Source of the DNA: Corynebacterium frankenforstense DSM 45800
Lineage (GTDB): Bacteria > Actinomycetota > Actinomycetes > Mycobacteriales > Mycobacteriaceae
Length of the DNA stretch: 64,000 nucleotides
Assembly (NCBI RefSeq): GCF_001941485.1
Contig: NZ_CP009247.1
Coordinates: 2,232,001 to 2,296,000, forward strand
Direction of reading: 5' to 3'
This document shows positions 36,296-44,103 of the stretch, piece by piece. Each line of letters starts with the position of its first letter. Within the stretch, counting starts at the first letter, position 1. The notes beneath the pieces were generated by a model. The model saw only the letters and a list, made by a program, of their open reading frames with translations. It had not been told where the DNA came from and did not search any database. The position numbers and the translations under genes are program-made.

Positions 36296-38245
36296 CTACT
36301 CCGGCAGCCGCGCCAGCCGGATCGTGAACACGGAGCCCACGCCCTCCTTGGACTCCACCGAGATCGCGCCGCCGTGCTTCTCCACCAGCGACTTGGTGAT
36401 CGCCAGGCCGAGCCCCGAGCCGCCCGAGGCCCGCGAGCGCGAGGTGTCGGCCCGGTAGAAGCGCTCGAAGATGTGCGCGGCGTCCTCGGCGGACATGCCG
36501 CGGCCGTCGTCGGCGACCTGCACCAGCAGGTGTCCCGGCCCGTCCTCGCGCAGCCGCAGGGTGACCTCGGCGTCGTCGCCGCCGTGGCGCAGACCGTTGG
36601 TGACCAGGTTGAGCAGGCACTGGTGCAGCCGGTCCTTGTCGCCCTCGACCATGGGCACCTCGTCGATGCGGTTGTCCACGTCGATGTGTCGCTCGGGGAA
36701 CGCCGCCCGCGCGGAGCTGGCCACCGACAGGCACAGCTCGAGCATGCCGACGGGCTTCATCTCGAGCTTCTGGCCCTCGGCGCGTGTGAGCGCCAGCAGG
36801 TCCTCGACGAGCACGCTCATGCGCTTGGACTCCGCGTCGATCTTGCCCAGCACCATGTCGACGTCGCTGACCGCGCCGCTGCGGTAGAGCTCGGCGTAGC
36901 CGCGCACGCTGGTCAGCGGGGTGCGCAGTTCGTGGGAGGCGTCGCCGACGAAGCGGCGCATCTGCTCCTCCTTGGCCTGCGACTCACGGATGGAGGCCTG
37001 CAGGCGCTCGAGCATCGTGTTCAGCGAGCGGGCCAGCTGGCCGACCTCGGTGTCGGTGTTCCACTTCGGCAGGCGGCGGCCGTGGTCGCCGGCGGCGATC
37101 GCGTTGGCCGTCTCCTTGACCTCACTGAGCGGGCGCAGCGCGCGCGTGGTCATCACGTAGCCCAGCCCGCCCATCATGGCGAGCGCGACGAGGCTGATCA
37201 GGCCCTGGATGTTGTTCAGGTTCGCCATGATCGCGTCCTCGGAGGCGAGCGACTTCGCCACGACCGTCGTCACGCCCTGCTGACTGTCGGTGATGGTGCG
37301 CCAACGCACCTGGTCGCCGGTGCCGGGGTCGCTGCCGACGGTCTGGATGCCCACGCCGAGGCGCACCTGCCCCAGGTCCGGCCCGCCGCCGGCCTCGTTG
37401 TAGGTGACCATCGAGCCGTCCTGGAAGATCTTGATCACCACGTACTCGCTGGGCGGGCGCGCCCCGGCGCCGCCGGCGTGGAAGATCTCGGCGTTGTTGG
37501 CCCAGCCGCCGAGCGAGTCGTGCAGCTCCTCGTCGACGCGCCCGTAGACGGCGTCGCGCATGATCTGCGAGACCGCGATCGACGAGCCGAACAGGCCCGC
37601 CCCCGAGATCAGGATGATCAGCGTCAGGATCAGGAAGCGCAGCGAGACGCTCGTGCTCAGCGCAGCGATGGGGCCACGCCATGCGCGCCGCCGCCCGTAC
37701 CGGGCCCGTTTCCGTTGCTTGCCGACGCCCCGTCCCTTTCGCCGGGTGCCCTTCCTTACGGTCTCCGCGCCCTCGGCGCCTGCGGCGCCTGCGGATGCGG
37801 TGCCGGTCGCGCCGCTGGTCCCGGTGCCGCCGGTGGCGCCCACCACGCCGTCAAAGCCGGCGGTGCCGGCTGTCCCGGTGGCGCCGGTGGTATCAGCCAT
37901 GCCGTCGACGCCGGTGGTATCAGCGGTGCCGGTGGCGCCGTCGACGCGGGTGGGCGCAGTGGCCCAGGCGTCGTCGGTGTCAGCCATGGCCGACGCCGCG
38001 GTCGCGTCCCCGGAGCCCCGGACACCGGCCTGCCGGTCGTCGGCGGCAGCCGGGGCGCCGGTCTGCGGGTCATTCGCGGAGCTGGGGCCCGCCGCCGGGG
38101 TGATCCGGGTTCCCCAGGTGTCGGCTGTGCCGGCACTTTCGGGTACGCCGGACCCCGCGTCGGCGCCGGGCGCCGCAGATGCGGCGCTCGGGGCGTCGGC
38201 GCGGGCGTCGGAAATCTGACGCTTGGCGCGGTCGTCACCGTGCAT
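36296..38245 (-). CDS. phoS: Sensor histidine kinase PhoS
   Basis: This 649-residue kinase has two membrane helices (about 200-222 and 345-365), an extracytoplasmic sensor loop between them, a HAMP domain, a dimerisation domain with the phospho-accepting His438 in DASHELRTPLTSV, and an ATPase domain with N box LLNLVTNGLRHGG, DDGRGM and GGSGLGLAI. Position next to phoR and pqo matches the phosphate-starvation system of C. glutamicum; an MprB-like label would fit sequence alone. The first 170 residues are a long Ala/Gly/Thr/Asp-rich extension coded by degenerate short repeats, followed by a basic stretch. A dispersed motif copy sits at 37719. Confidence 0.85.
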   Translation of the reverse strand: MHGDDRAKRQISDARADAPSAASAAPGADAGSGVPESAGTADTWGTRITPAAGPSSANDPQTGAPAAADDRQAGVRGSGDATAASAMADTDDAWATAPTRVDGATGTADTTGVDGMADTTGATGTAGTAGFDGVVGATGGTGTSGATGTASAGAAGAEGAETVRKGTRRKGRGVGKQRKRARYGRRRAWRGPIAALSTSVSLRFLILTLIILISGAGLFGSSIAVSQIMRDAVYGRVDEELHDSLGGWANNAEIFHAGGAGARPPSEYVVIKIFQDGSMVTYNEAGGGPDLGQVRLGVGIQTVGSDPGTGDQVRWRTITDSQQGVTTVVAKSLASEDAIMANLNNIQGLISLVALAMMGGLGYVMTTRALRPLSEVKETANAIAAGDHGRRLPKWNTDTEVGQLARSLNTMLERLQASIRESQAKEEQMRRFVGDASHELRTPLTSVRGYAELYRSGAVSDVDMVLGKIDAESKRMSVLVEDLLALTRAEGQKLEMKPVGMLELCLSVASSARAAFPERHIDVDNRIDEVPMVEGDKDRLHQCLLNLVTNGLRHGGDDAEVTLRLREDGPGHLLVQVADDGRGMSAEDAAHIFERFYRADTSRSRASGGSGLGLAITKSLVEKHGGAISVESKEGVGSVFTIRLARLPE

Positions 38246-38338
38246 ACGTGGACACGCTCCGTCCCTGCTCTCGACTCACCCGCGTGGTGCGCGGGTGCTG
38301 GGTGCCCCGGTCCGGCGGCGCCGGGCGCGGGGTGTGGG
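38246..38338. other. phoR-phoS intergenic spacer
   Basis: The 93 bp carry a short GC-rich region and no hairpin that I would call a terminator. The gap is compatible with one transcript. Confidence 0.3.
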
Positions 38339-39052
38339 TCAGGAGCGCGGGCGGCGCAGCACGTAGCCCACGCCGCGCACGGTGTGGATCAGCGGCTGAT
38401 CGCCCGTGTCGACCTTGCGGCGCAGGTAGGAGATGTAGGACTCGACGACGTTGCCGTCGCCGCCGAAGTCGTAGTGCCAGACGTTGTCGAGGATCTTCGA
38501 CTTGCTGAGCACCACCTCCGCGTTGAGCATCAGGTAGCGCAGCAGGTTGAACTCGGTCGGCGAGAGCTCGACGATCTCGCCGGCCTTGGTGACCTCGTGG
38601 GTGTCGTCGTTCAGGGTGAGGTCCGCGTAGGTGACGGTCGCGTCGTCGCGGCCGCCGTCCTGGGCGGCGCCCCGGCGGAGGATCACGCGCAGGCGGGTGA
38701 TGACCTCCTCCAGGGAGAACGGCTTGGTCACGTAGTCGTCGGCGCCGATGGTCAGGCCGTGGATGCGGCTCTCGACGGCGTCCTTGGCGGTCAGGAAGAG
38801 CACCGGGCCCTCCATGCCGGCCTCGCGCAGCTTCGGCAGGAGCTCGAAGCCGTCCATGTCCGGCATCATCACGTCGAGGATGAAGGCGTCCGGGTGGAAG
38901 TCGCGGGCGACCTCGAGGGCCTCGTTGCCGTTGCCGGCGGAGCGGACGTCGAAGCCCTGGAACTTCAGGCCGACGGTCAGCAGCTCGACGATGTTGGGCT
39001 CGTCGTCGACGACGAGGACCTTGATCTGGTTGGTGTCATTGATGTTGTCCAT
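38339..39052 (-). CDS. phoR: Response regulator PhoR (OmpR family)
   Basis: This 237-residue regulator has a receiver domain with the phosphorylatable Asp60 in FILDVMMPDMDG, the acidic pair DDEP near residue 16 and the Lys in FLTAKDA. The C-terminal winged helix (about 140-235) has FNLLRYLMLNAEVVLSKSKIL and VRGVGYVLR. With PhoS it should activate phosphate-scavenging genes under phosphate limitation; nucH in this window is a likely target. The GGATCC-containing leader has no strong ribosome site. Confidence 0.88.
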   Translation of the reverse strand: MDNINDTNQIKVLVVDDEPNIVELLTVGLKFQGFDVRSAGNGNEALEVARDFHPDAFILDVMMPDMDGFELLPKLREAGMEGPVLFLTAKDAVESRIHGLTIGADDYVTKPFSLEEVITRLRVILRRGAAQDGGRDDATVTYADLTLNDDTHEVTKAGEIVELSPTEFNLLRYLMLNAEVVLSKSKILDNVWHYDFGGDGNVVESYISYLRRKVDTGDQPLIHTVRGVGYVLRRPRS

Positions 39053-39229
39053 GGATCCTGCTCAATCTCTCTGCTCGGTCCGGTGGGGCTAATGGCCAGC
39101 GCCGGGGTCCGGTTGCCGGTGTTGGGTGGTCGACCCGGTGCCTGGTGGCCGGCCGACCGATCCGTTTGCCCGGTGGGCCCCGTGCCGGCGGCGCGATATC
39201 TTCCGCCGGTTCACTGACCTCCATTAGAC

Positions 39230-39310
39230 ACGTGTGTCATCGGCCGTGCCTGAATGGTTGCTGAATGTTTTCTGTACGTAGTGAACCGTGTTCATGCAGG
39301 TCATGAACTT
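39230..39310. promoter_or_regulatory. Candidate phoR control region
   Basis: An AT-richer stretch holds the dyad GTTCATG..CATGAAC (39290-39308) and the direct repeats TGAATGGTT / TGAATGTTT near 39251 and 39262. These lie about 180-250 bp before the phoR ATG. Autoregulation by PhoR is possible, since related regulators bind short direct repeats, but this is inferred. Confidence 0.35.
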
Positions 39311-39490
39311 TTAGGCGGTGCGACAGGGGCGTGCGCAAAAGAGCAAATTAGGGCGAAGCTCATAGTCTCCGAGTTGCGTTACCGGGGACACAGACAAGTC
39401 TGACCCGGAGAGTCCGGGTCGCAGGACAGGGCCCGGGAGCTGCGCGGGTGTCTGCACGGCCTGGCAGCCGGAGTGCGGGCCCCTCCGCAC

Positions 39491-39610
39491 GGCGGGCAGG
39501 CCGGGGTCCTGGAGTGTCGACCAGGTTTTCGGCGGGCAGGCCGGGGTTCTGGCCTGGCGGCCGGGTTTTCAGCGTGCCGGCCGCGGTTCTGGAGTGCCGA
39601 CCGGCTTTTT
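39491..39610. repeat. 40-bp tandem repeat (three units) running into element B2
   Basis: Units start at 39491, 39531 and 39571. Each has GGCCG(G/C)GGTYCTGG in the middle and ends in a C/T-tract such as GGTTTTC or GCTTTTT. The last ten bases of unit 3 (CCGGCTTTTT) are also the left end of element B2. Confidence 0.85.
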
Positions 39611-39689
39611 GTGTCATCCCAGACCCGACCTTTCTGTGCGACCTGCGAAAACGTCGGTCGTTGAATTCCCCCACGACACATTTTCTCGG
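39601..39689 (+). repeat. Core-bearing element B2
   Basis: This 89-bp element starts CCGGCTTTTTGTGTC and ends GACACATTTTCTCGG. The core GCGACCTGCGAAAACGTC is central. The right half from TCGGTCGTTGAATTCCC onward is identical to B1. It lies between phoR and pqo, directly before a truncated HTH gene. Confidence 0.88.
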
Positions 39690-39716
39690 GCCCCGCCCTC
39701 CGACCCCCGCCTCTCC

Positions 39717-39818
39717 CTATCCCCGCCCCACCGTTCGGGTGCTCACACCGAGCAGCTCGGCGGCCTCACCGATGGTCCGATCTCCGCCGTCGCGCGGGGT
39801 CACGTCCGTTTCGCTCAT
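39717..39818 (-). pseudogene. Truncated MerR/excisionase-type HTH gene
   Basis: A 33-codon frame starts MSETDVTPRDGG and continues RTIGEAAELLGVSTRTV before GRG and a TAG. The second part is the first half of a MerR-like or excisionase helix-turn-helix; the expected RxWxxxGxL continuation is missing. CAGACT lies 7 nt before the ATG, a leaderless layout. The break point lies 28 bp from element B2 and its tandem repeat, so the rest of the gene was probably lost by rearrangement there. A functional micro-protein is possible but less likely. Confidence 0.55.
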
Positions 39819-39872
39819 GCCGATCAGTCTGCCGCTTCACGCCGCGTCAAGGTCAACCCCCGCACGCGAAAA

Positions 39873-39908
39873 CCCCGGTCAGGGACCCTCTCGGGAACCT
39901 GACCGGGG
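39873..39908 (-). terminator. Rho-independent terminator of pqo
   Basis: CCCCGGTCAGG (39873-39883) pairs with CCTGACCGGGG (39898-39908). On the minus strand the stem is followed by TTTTCGCG. It lies 53 bp beyond the pqo stop. Confidence 0.85.
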
Positions 39909-39961
39909 CAGAGCAGCTGGGGTCGGAGCCCTCTACGGAGGCGCCGACAGAACCCCAGCGA

Positions 39962-41710
39962 CTAGAACTGCGCGGTCGACTTCGGGATGTTGCGCAGGTT
40001 GGAACGCGCCATGTTGATCATGGAGCCGACGCCGCCGCCCATGACGGTGCGGGTCGCGGCCTTGGAGAAGCCCATCAGCATCTCCCAGGTGATGTTCGGC
40101 GGGATGGACAGCGCGTTCGGGTCGGTGACGATGTCCACCAGCACCGGGCCGCGGTAGTCGAGCGCCGCCTGGATGCCCTCGCGCAGCTTCTTCGGGTCCT
40201 CGATGCGGATGGCCTTAATGCCGGCGGCCTCCGCGATCTGCGCGTAGTTGACGTGGTCGTGGTCGGTCTCGTACTCCGGCATGCCCTGGACGAGCATCTC
40301 CAGCTTGACCATGCCCAGCGAGGAGTTGTTGAAGGTGAAGATCTTCACCGGCAGGTCGTGCAGCTTGACGGTGAGCAGCTCACCCATGAGCATGCCCAGG
40401 CCGCCGTCGCCGGACATGCTGATGACCTGGCGGTTGCGGTCCTGAGCCTGGGCGCCGATGGCCTGCGGCAGGGCGTTGGCCATCGTGCCGTGGCGGTAGG
40501 AGCCCATGTCGATGCGCTTGCCGTTCGGGGTCAGGTAGCGCGCGGCCCAGACGTTGCACATGCCGGTGTCGACGGTGAAGATCGCGTCGTCGGCGGCGAG
40601 CTCGTCGAGGATGTCGGCGGCGTACTCCGGGTGGATCGGCACGTGCTTGTCCACGTTCTTGGAGTAGGCGTCGACGACGCTCTCGAGCAGCTTGGCGTGC
40701 TTCTTGAGCTGGCGGTCGAGGAAGGATCGGTCCTTCTTCTCCTCGATCGAGGGCAGGATGTTGTCGATCACGGCGCCGGCGTCACCGACGACGGGGTGGC
40801 GCACGGTGGTGCGGTGGCCGATCTTGGCGCCGTCGACGTCGATCTGCGCGACGTTCTTCGACGGCAGGAAGTCGTTGTACGGGAAGTCGGTGCCGATGAG
40901 GATCAGCAGGTCGGCCTCCTGGCAGGCGTCGTAGCAGGCGCCGTAGCCGAGCAGGCCGGACATGCCGACGTCGAAGGGGTTGTCGTACTGGATGAAGTGC
41001 TTGCCGCCGAAGGCGTGGCCGATCGGGGCCTTGATCTTCTCGGCGAGCTCGAGGACCTGCTTGCGGGCGCCCGCGATGCCGGCGCCGACGAAGAGGGTGA
41101 CCGACTTGGCCTTGTTGATCGCGGCGACCAGGTCCGCGGCCTCGGCCGGGTCCGGGTAGGCGATCGGGCGCGCGTTGGAGAACTTGGAGTCCAGGAAGCG
41201 GGTCTCCTCGACCTCCTGGGTGGCCACGTCACCGGGCACGACCAGGACGGACACACCCTTGCCGGAGAGGGTGGACTGGATGGCGTGGTGGGTGATCACG
41301 GCACCCTGCTCGCCGGAGTTGACCATCTCGCAGTAGCCGGAGCACTCCTGGAAGATCTGCTCGGGGTGGGTCTCCTGGAAGAACTGCGAGCCGATCTGGC
41401 GCGACGGGATGTGGCTGGCGATGGCCAGGACCTTGGCGCCGTTGCGGTTGGCGTCGTAGAGGCCCTGGATGAGGTGGGTATTGCCGGGGCCGCAGGAGGC
41501 GGCGCACACGGCGAGCTCACCGGTGACGACGGACTCGGCGCCGGCGGCGAAGGCGCCGGCCTCCTCGTTGCGCACGTGGATCCACTCGATCTTGGAGTCG
41601 CGCACGGCGTCCACGATCGGGTTCAGGGAGTCGCCGACGACGCCGTAGATGCGGCGCACGCCCAGCTTCTCCAGGGTCTTGACCAGTGCTTCAGCGTACG
41701 TGAGTGCCAC
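39962..41710 (-). CDS. pqo: Pyruvate:quinone oxidoreductase (pyruvate dehydrogenase, quinone)
   Basis: This 582-residue TPP enzyme (also called PoxB) oxidises pyruvate to acetate and CO2 and passes electrons to the quinone pool at the membrane. The N-terminal domain begins VALTYAEALVKTLEKLGVRRIYGVVGD and has the catalytic Glu in RNEEAGAFAAG. The TPP-binding motif is GDGGLGMLMGELLTVKLHDL..NNSS near residue 435. The C-terminal end (SKAATRTVMGGGVGSMINMARSN) fits the membrane-binding helix. It starts at a GTG with AGAGGAG 11 nt upstream. Position beside phoRS matches C. glutamicum. Confidence 0.93.
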   Translation of the reverse strand: MALTYAEALVKTLEKLGVRRIYGVVGDSLNPIVDAVRDSKIEWIHVRNEEAGAFAAGAESVVTGELAVCAASCGPGNTHLIQGLYDANRNGAKVLAIASHIPSRQIGSQFFQETHPEQIFQECSGYCEMVNSGEQGAVITHHAIQSTLSGKGVSVLVVPGDVATQEVEETRFLDSKFSNARPIAYPDPAEAADLVAAINKAKSVTLFVGAGIAGARKQVLELAEKIKAPIGHAFGGKHFIQYDNPFDVGMSGLLGYGACYDACQEADLLILIGTDFPYNDFLPSKNVAQIDVDGAKIGHRTTVRHPVVGDAGAVIDNILPSIEEKKDRSFLDRQLKKHAKLLESVVDAYSKNVDKHVPIHPEYAADILDELAADDAIFTVDTGMCNVWAARYLTPNGKRIDMGSYRHGTMANALPQAIGAQAQDRNRQVISMSGDGGLGMLMGELLTVKLHDLPVKIFTFNNSSLGMVKLEMLVQGMPEYETDHDHVNYAQIAEAAGIKAIRIEDPKKLREGIQAALDYRGPVLVDIVTDPNALSIPPNITWEMLMGFSKAATRTVMGGGVGSMINMARSNLRNIPKSTAQF

Positions 41711-41820
41711 TGTGGTGAATGCTCCTCTTGACTATCGCTGTCTTCTTTTTAAGTTGCACAGGCTATCGCCTATGGAGACAGCCTACGTCCAAGGGACAAC
41801 AAAGAGCACACCAATGATGT

Positions 41821-41832
41821 GTGAGATCTCAC
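41821..41832. promoter_or_regulatory. Perfect 12-bp palindrome upstream of pqo
   Basis: GTGAGATCTCAC lies about 110 bp before the pqo start. The half-sites resemble the TGTGA of CRP/GlxR sites, but the spacing is 4 rather than 6, so it is not a standard GlxR box. A repressor or activator site is possible. Confidence 0.4.
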
Positions 41833-41878
41833 GTTCCGCGGGGTGAACGTGTGCTCCGGCTCAACCGGGCCAGGTTTC

Positions 41879-41950
41879 GCTTGCCGACGCCGCGCCCCAC
41901 CGCCGCTTGCCGACGTCGCGCCCCACCGCCGCTTGCCGACGTCCCGCGGT
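41879..41950 (+). repeat. Three tandem copies of the dispersed motif
   Basis: TTGCCGACG starts at 41881, 41907 and 41933, exactly 26 bp apart, each as GCTTGCCGACGYCSCG followed by CCCCACCGCC. From 41951 to 42143 the sequence is GC-rich with no gene. Confidence 0.9.
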
Positions 41951-42143
41951 GTGCCCGGGTGCGACCGGGCGCGGGCGCGCGCAGGCGCGCCCGGCGCGCG
42001 AAAGCCCGCGGACCGGTGAGGTTCCGCGGGCTGGGCCGGCGGGTGCGCCGGCCGGAGGGTGCGGCCATTGAGGTAGGCGGCCGGCAGGTGCACCGGCCAG
42101 AGGGGTGCGCCAGCCCCGGTTCCACGGGACGGGCCGGACCGGC

Positions 42144-43568
42144 TTACTTCGCCAGGGCACCCATCGGGTCCCAGGCGGGCAGCACCGTCGGCTCCTCGTC
42201 CCGGGCGGCGAGCAGCTCCTCGGGCAGGTAGCGCGGCGGCACGGCGATCTCGAAGACGTAGGGGGCGAACCAGTTGTCGGCCATGGTCCAGAAGCCCTTG
42301 TCGGCCTTCTCGTCACCCCAGGAGTTCTCGACGCGCCAGCGACGCGGCGCGATCTCCTCGGCGGTGGCCGGCAGGTCGGCCGAGCTCGAGACGTTCTCGT
42401 CGGGCAGGTCGACGCCGGTGAAGACCATCGCGTGCTCCATCAGCGACTCACCGGTGCGCAGGCGGTCGGCCTTGTCCATCTCCATCTGCTCGGCGTCCAG
42501 GCCGTAGAAGCCGGCGCGGTCGTAGAGGTCGCTGGCCCAGTAGCCCTTCTCGCGGTCGGTGAAGGCGGTGGTCTGGCAGCCGAACCACACCGGGTGGCCG
42601 TCGACCACGGAGGCGATCGCCGCGCGCTTGAGCACGTCGATCTCCGCGTTCAGGTAGGTCACCTTCGGCGCGCCGACGACGTTGCCCAGCCGGTCGACGG
42701 TGTAGGCGTGGTTGTACCCGTTGCGCGGGTCGTTGACCACGCAGACGTAGTCGCCCAGGTCCTCCGGCAGGTAGGCCTCACCGAACTCCTGCGGGGTGAA
42801 CTCGCCGTCGCGGTGGAAGCCGCCGTCCTTGTCGCGGTACTGCCACACGAAGGACTCCGGCGGCACGCCCAGGTGCACGGTCAGCACGCGGTGCACGGCG
42901 CGCAACGTCTCCTCGCGCGCGGCGACCACCGCGGCGTCGTCACGCGAGGAGCCGGACTCCGGCGCACCGGCGGCGGCACGCACGCGCAGCGCACCGCGGC
43001 GCAGCACGGTGTGCAGGTCGCGGTTGAGGCTGGCGGTGTGCTCGGAGGACCAGGTCTCCGGCATGGCGTACTTCGGCACGACGCCGTACTTCTCGATGAC
43101 CGCGACGAACATGTTCCACTGGCCGCCGTCCTCGACCGGCTGGGAGAGCAGGCGCTGGACGGTGCGGTCGTCGAGCTCGCGGTCGGCGAGCTGGTCCATG
43201 GCGACCAGGAAGTGGTTGGCCTTCTCGAGCTTGTCGTAGAAGTGCACGAAGCCCTGGGAGAACTGGAAGTCCTTGATGTTCTCCTTGCTCATCACGGCCG
43301 CACGCAGGGAGTTCAGGCCGGCGAAGATCCAGCAGCGCCCGGAACGCTTCTGGTCGGCGACGGCCCAGTCGTCGACCTTGTGCGAGACCGAGGTGTCCAG
43401 CGCGGTGACGGCGCCGCGGTTGAGGGTGAGCTTGTCGACGTCCGTGACTGTCGCCGCGTTGGTGGCCACGCGCACCGCCGGCTCCGAGCCGACGGACTCG
43501 TTCCAGTCGCGGACCTGGTCGACGGCGACGGCGCCGTCCGCGGGGGTGTTCTGGCCGGTGGTGCTCAC
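42144..43568 (-). CDS. pepC: Aminopeptidase C / bleomycin hydrolase (C1B)
   Basis: This 474-residue cysteine peptidase has the catalytic Cys79 in QKRSGRCWIFAGLN, the His in LMEHAMVFTG and the Asn in VENSWGDEKADKG. Bleomycin-hydrolase family enzymes form hexameric barrels in the cytoplasm and trim N-terminal residues from peptides. The GTG at 43566-43568 is chosen because the conserved part begins soon after and GAAAGGA lies upstream; the longer frame adds 23 non-family residues. The loop near residues 185-205 (RVRAAAGAPESGSSRDD) looks like an insertion. Confidence 0.9.
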   Translation of the reverse strand: MSTTGQNTPADGAVAVDQVRDWNESVGSEPAVRVATNAATVTDVDKLTLNRGAVTALDTSVSHKVDDWAVADQKRSGRCWIFAGLNSLRAAVMSKENIKDFQFSQGFVHFYDKLEKANHFLVAMDQLADRELDDRTVQRLLSQPVEDGGQWNMFVAVIEKYGVVPKYAMPETWSSEHTASLNRDLHTVLRRGALRVRAAAGAPESGSSRDDAAVVAAREETLRAVHRVLTVHLGVPPESFVWQYRDKDGGFHRDGEFTPQEFGEAYLPEDLGDYVCVVNDPRNGYNHAYTVDRLGNVVGAPKVTYLNAEIDVLKRAAIASVVDGHPVWFGCQTTAFTDREKGYWASDLYDRAGFYGLDAEQMEMDKADRLRTGESLMEHAMVFTGVDLPDENVSSSADLPATAEEIAPRRWRVENSWGDEKADKGFWTMADNWFAPYVFEIAVPPRYLPEELLAARDEEPTVLPAWDPMGALAK

Positions 43569-43669
43569 TTTTCTGGGTCCTTTCGGGGGTTTCGGGAGCG
43601 TTCCTGGACATTTCAGTGTCTCCCTCCCGTTGTACACCGGGCCGGTGGTGGTCTGGCCCGGGTGCGGCA

Positions 43670-43770
43670 GGTCCGGGGCCGGTCGGGCGGGTTTTCCGGG
43701 GCCGGTCGGGGGCAGGCCTGGCTGATCGGAGCGGACCCGAGCTGATCGGAGCGGACCCGGGCTGATCGGG
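43670..43770. repeat. Short tandem repeats between pepC and element C3
   Basis: TCCGGGGCCGGTCGGG occurs twice (near 43672 and 43695). GCTGATCGGAGCGGACCCGA occurs at 43721 and, with one change, at 43741; a third partial copy starts at 43761. Confidence 0.8.
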
Positions 43771-43841
43771 GCCTGGCCAGCCCCGGTGGGTCATTACAGC
43801 CGGATCCCGGCCCCGTTCGACCCCACCGCGGCCCGGCGGGT

Positions 43842-43943
43842 CACGGTTTTACCGACCCGGGGTCGGTAAGCGATTTCGGCCGATTCCGTGACCTGCGGCG
43901 ATGCGGGACCGATTTCGGGATTACCGGACCGGGGTCGGTAGAC
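43842..43943 (+). repeat. Core-bearing element C3
   Basis: This 102-bp element has the left palindrome TTACCGACC..GGTCGGTAA, the core GTGACCTGCGGCGATGC (about 43888-43904) and the right palindrome TTACCGGACC..GGTCGGTA. It is more diverged than C1 and C2 in the inner segments but keeps the same spacing. It lies in the divergent region between pepC and phr. Confidence 0.85.
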
Positions 43944-44103
43944 GCGGACACCGTGGGGCACATGCGGCCACGGTGGGGCCGCGCGGGCCGCATAGACTGG
44001 CGCGCCGGACCCGCGGACGGGCGGAAAGCCGGGAACCGACGGCTCCGAAGACCGACAAACCGATGGGCGGCAGACCGGGAGACCGGAAGAATAGGAGCAC
44101 CTC
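43944..44103 (+). promoter_or_regulatory. phr promoter region
   Basis: TAGACT at 43993-43998 is the best -10 candidate, giving a leader of about 100 nt. AGGAG lies near 44094 before the GTG at 44104. No LexA-type SOS box is obvious to me. Confidence 0.4.

Noticed and set aside
38339..39052. MprA/MprB assignment of the two-component system
   Set aside because: Sequence alone would allow it, but adjacency to pqo and the wider gene order match the PhoRS locus of C. glutamicum.
41820..41833. A GlxR (cAMP receptor) site before pqo
   Set aside because: The half-sites are separated by 4 bp, not 6, so it was kept only as an unassigned palindrome.
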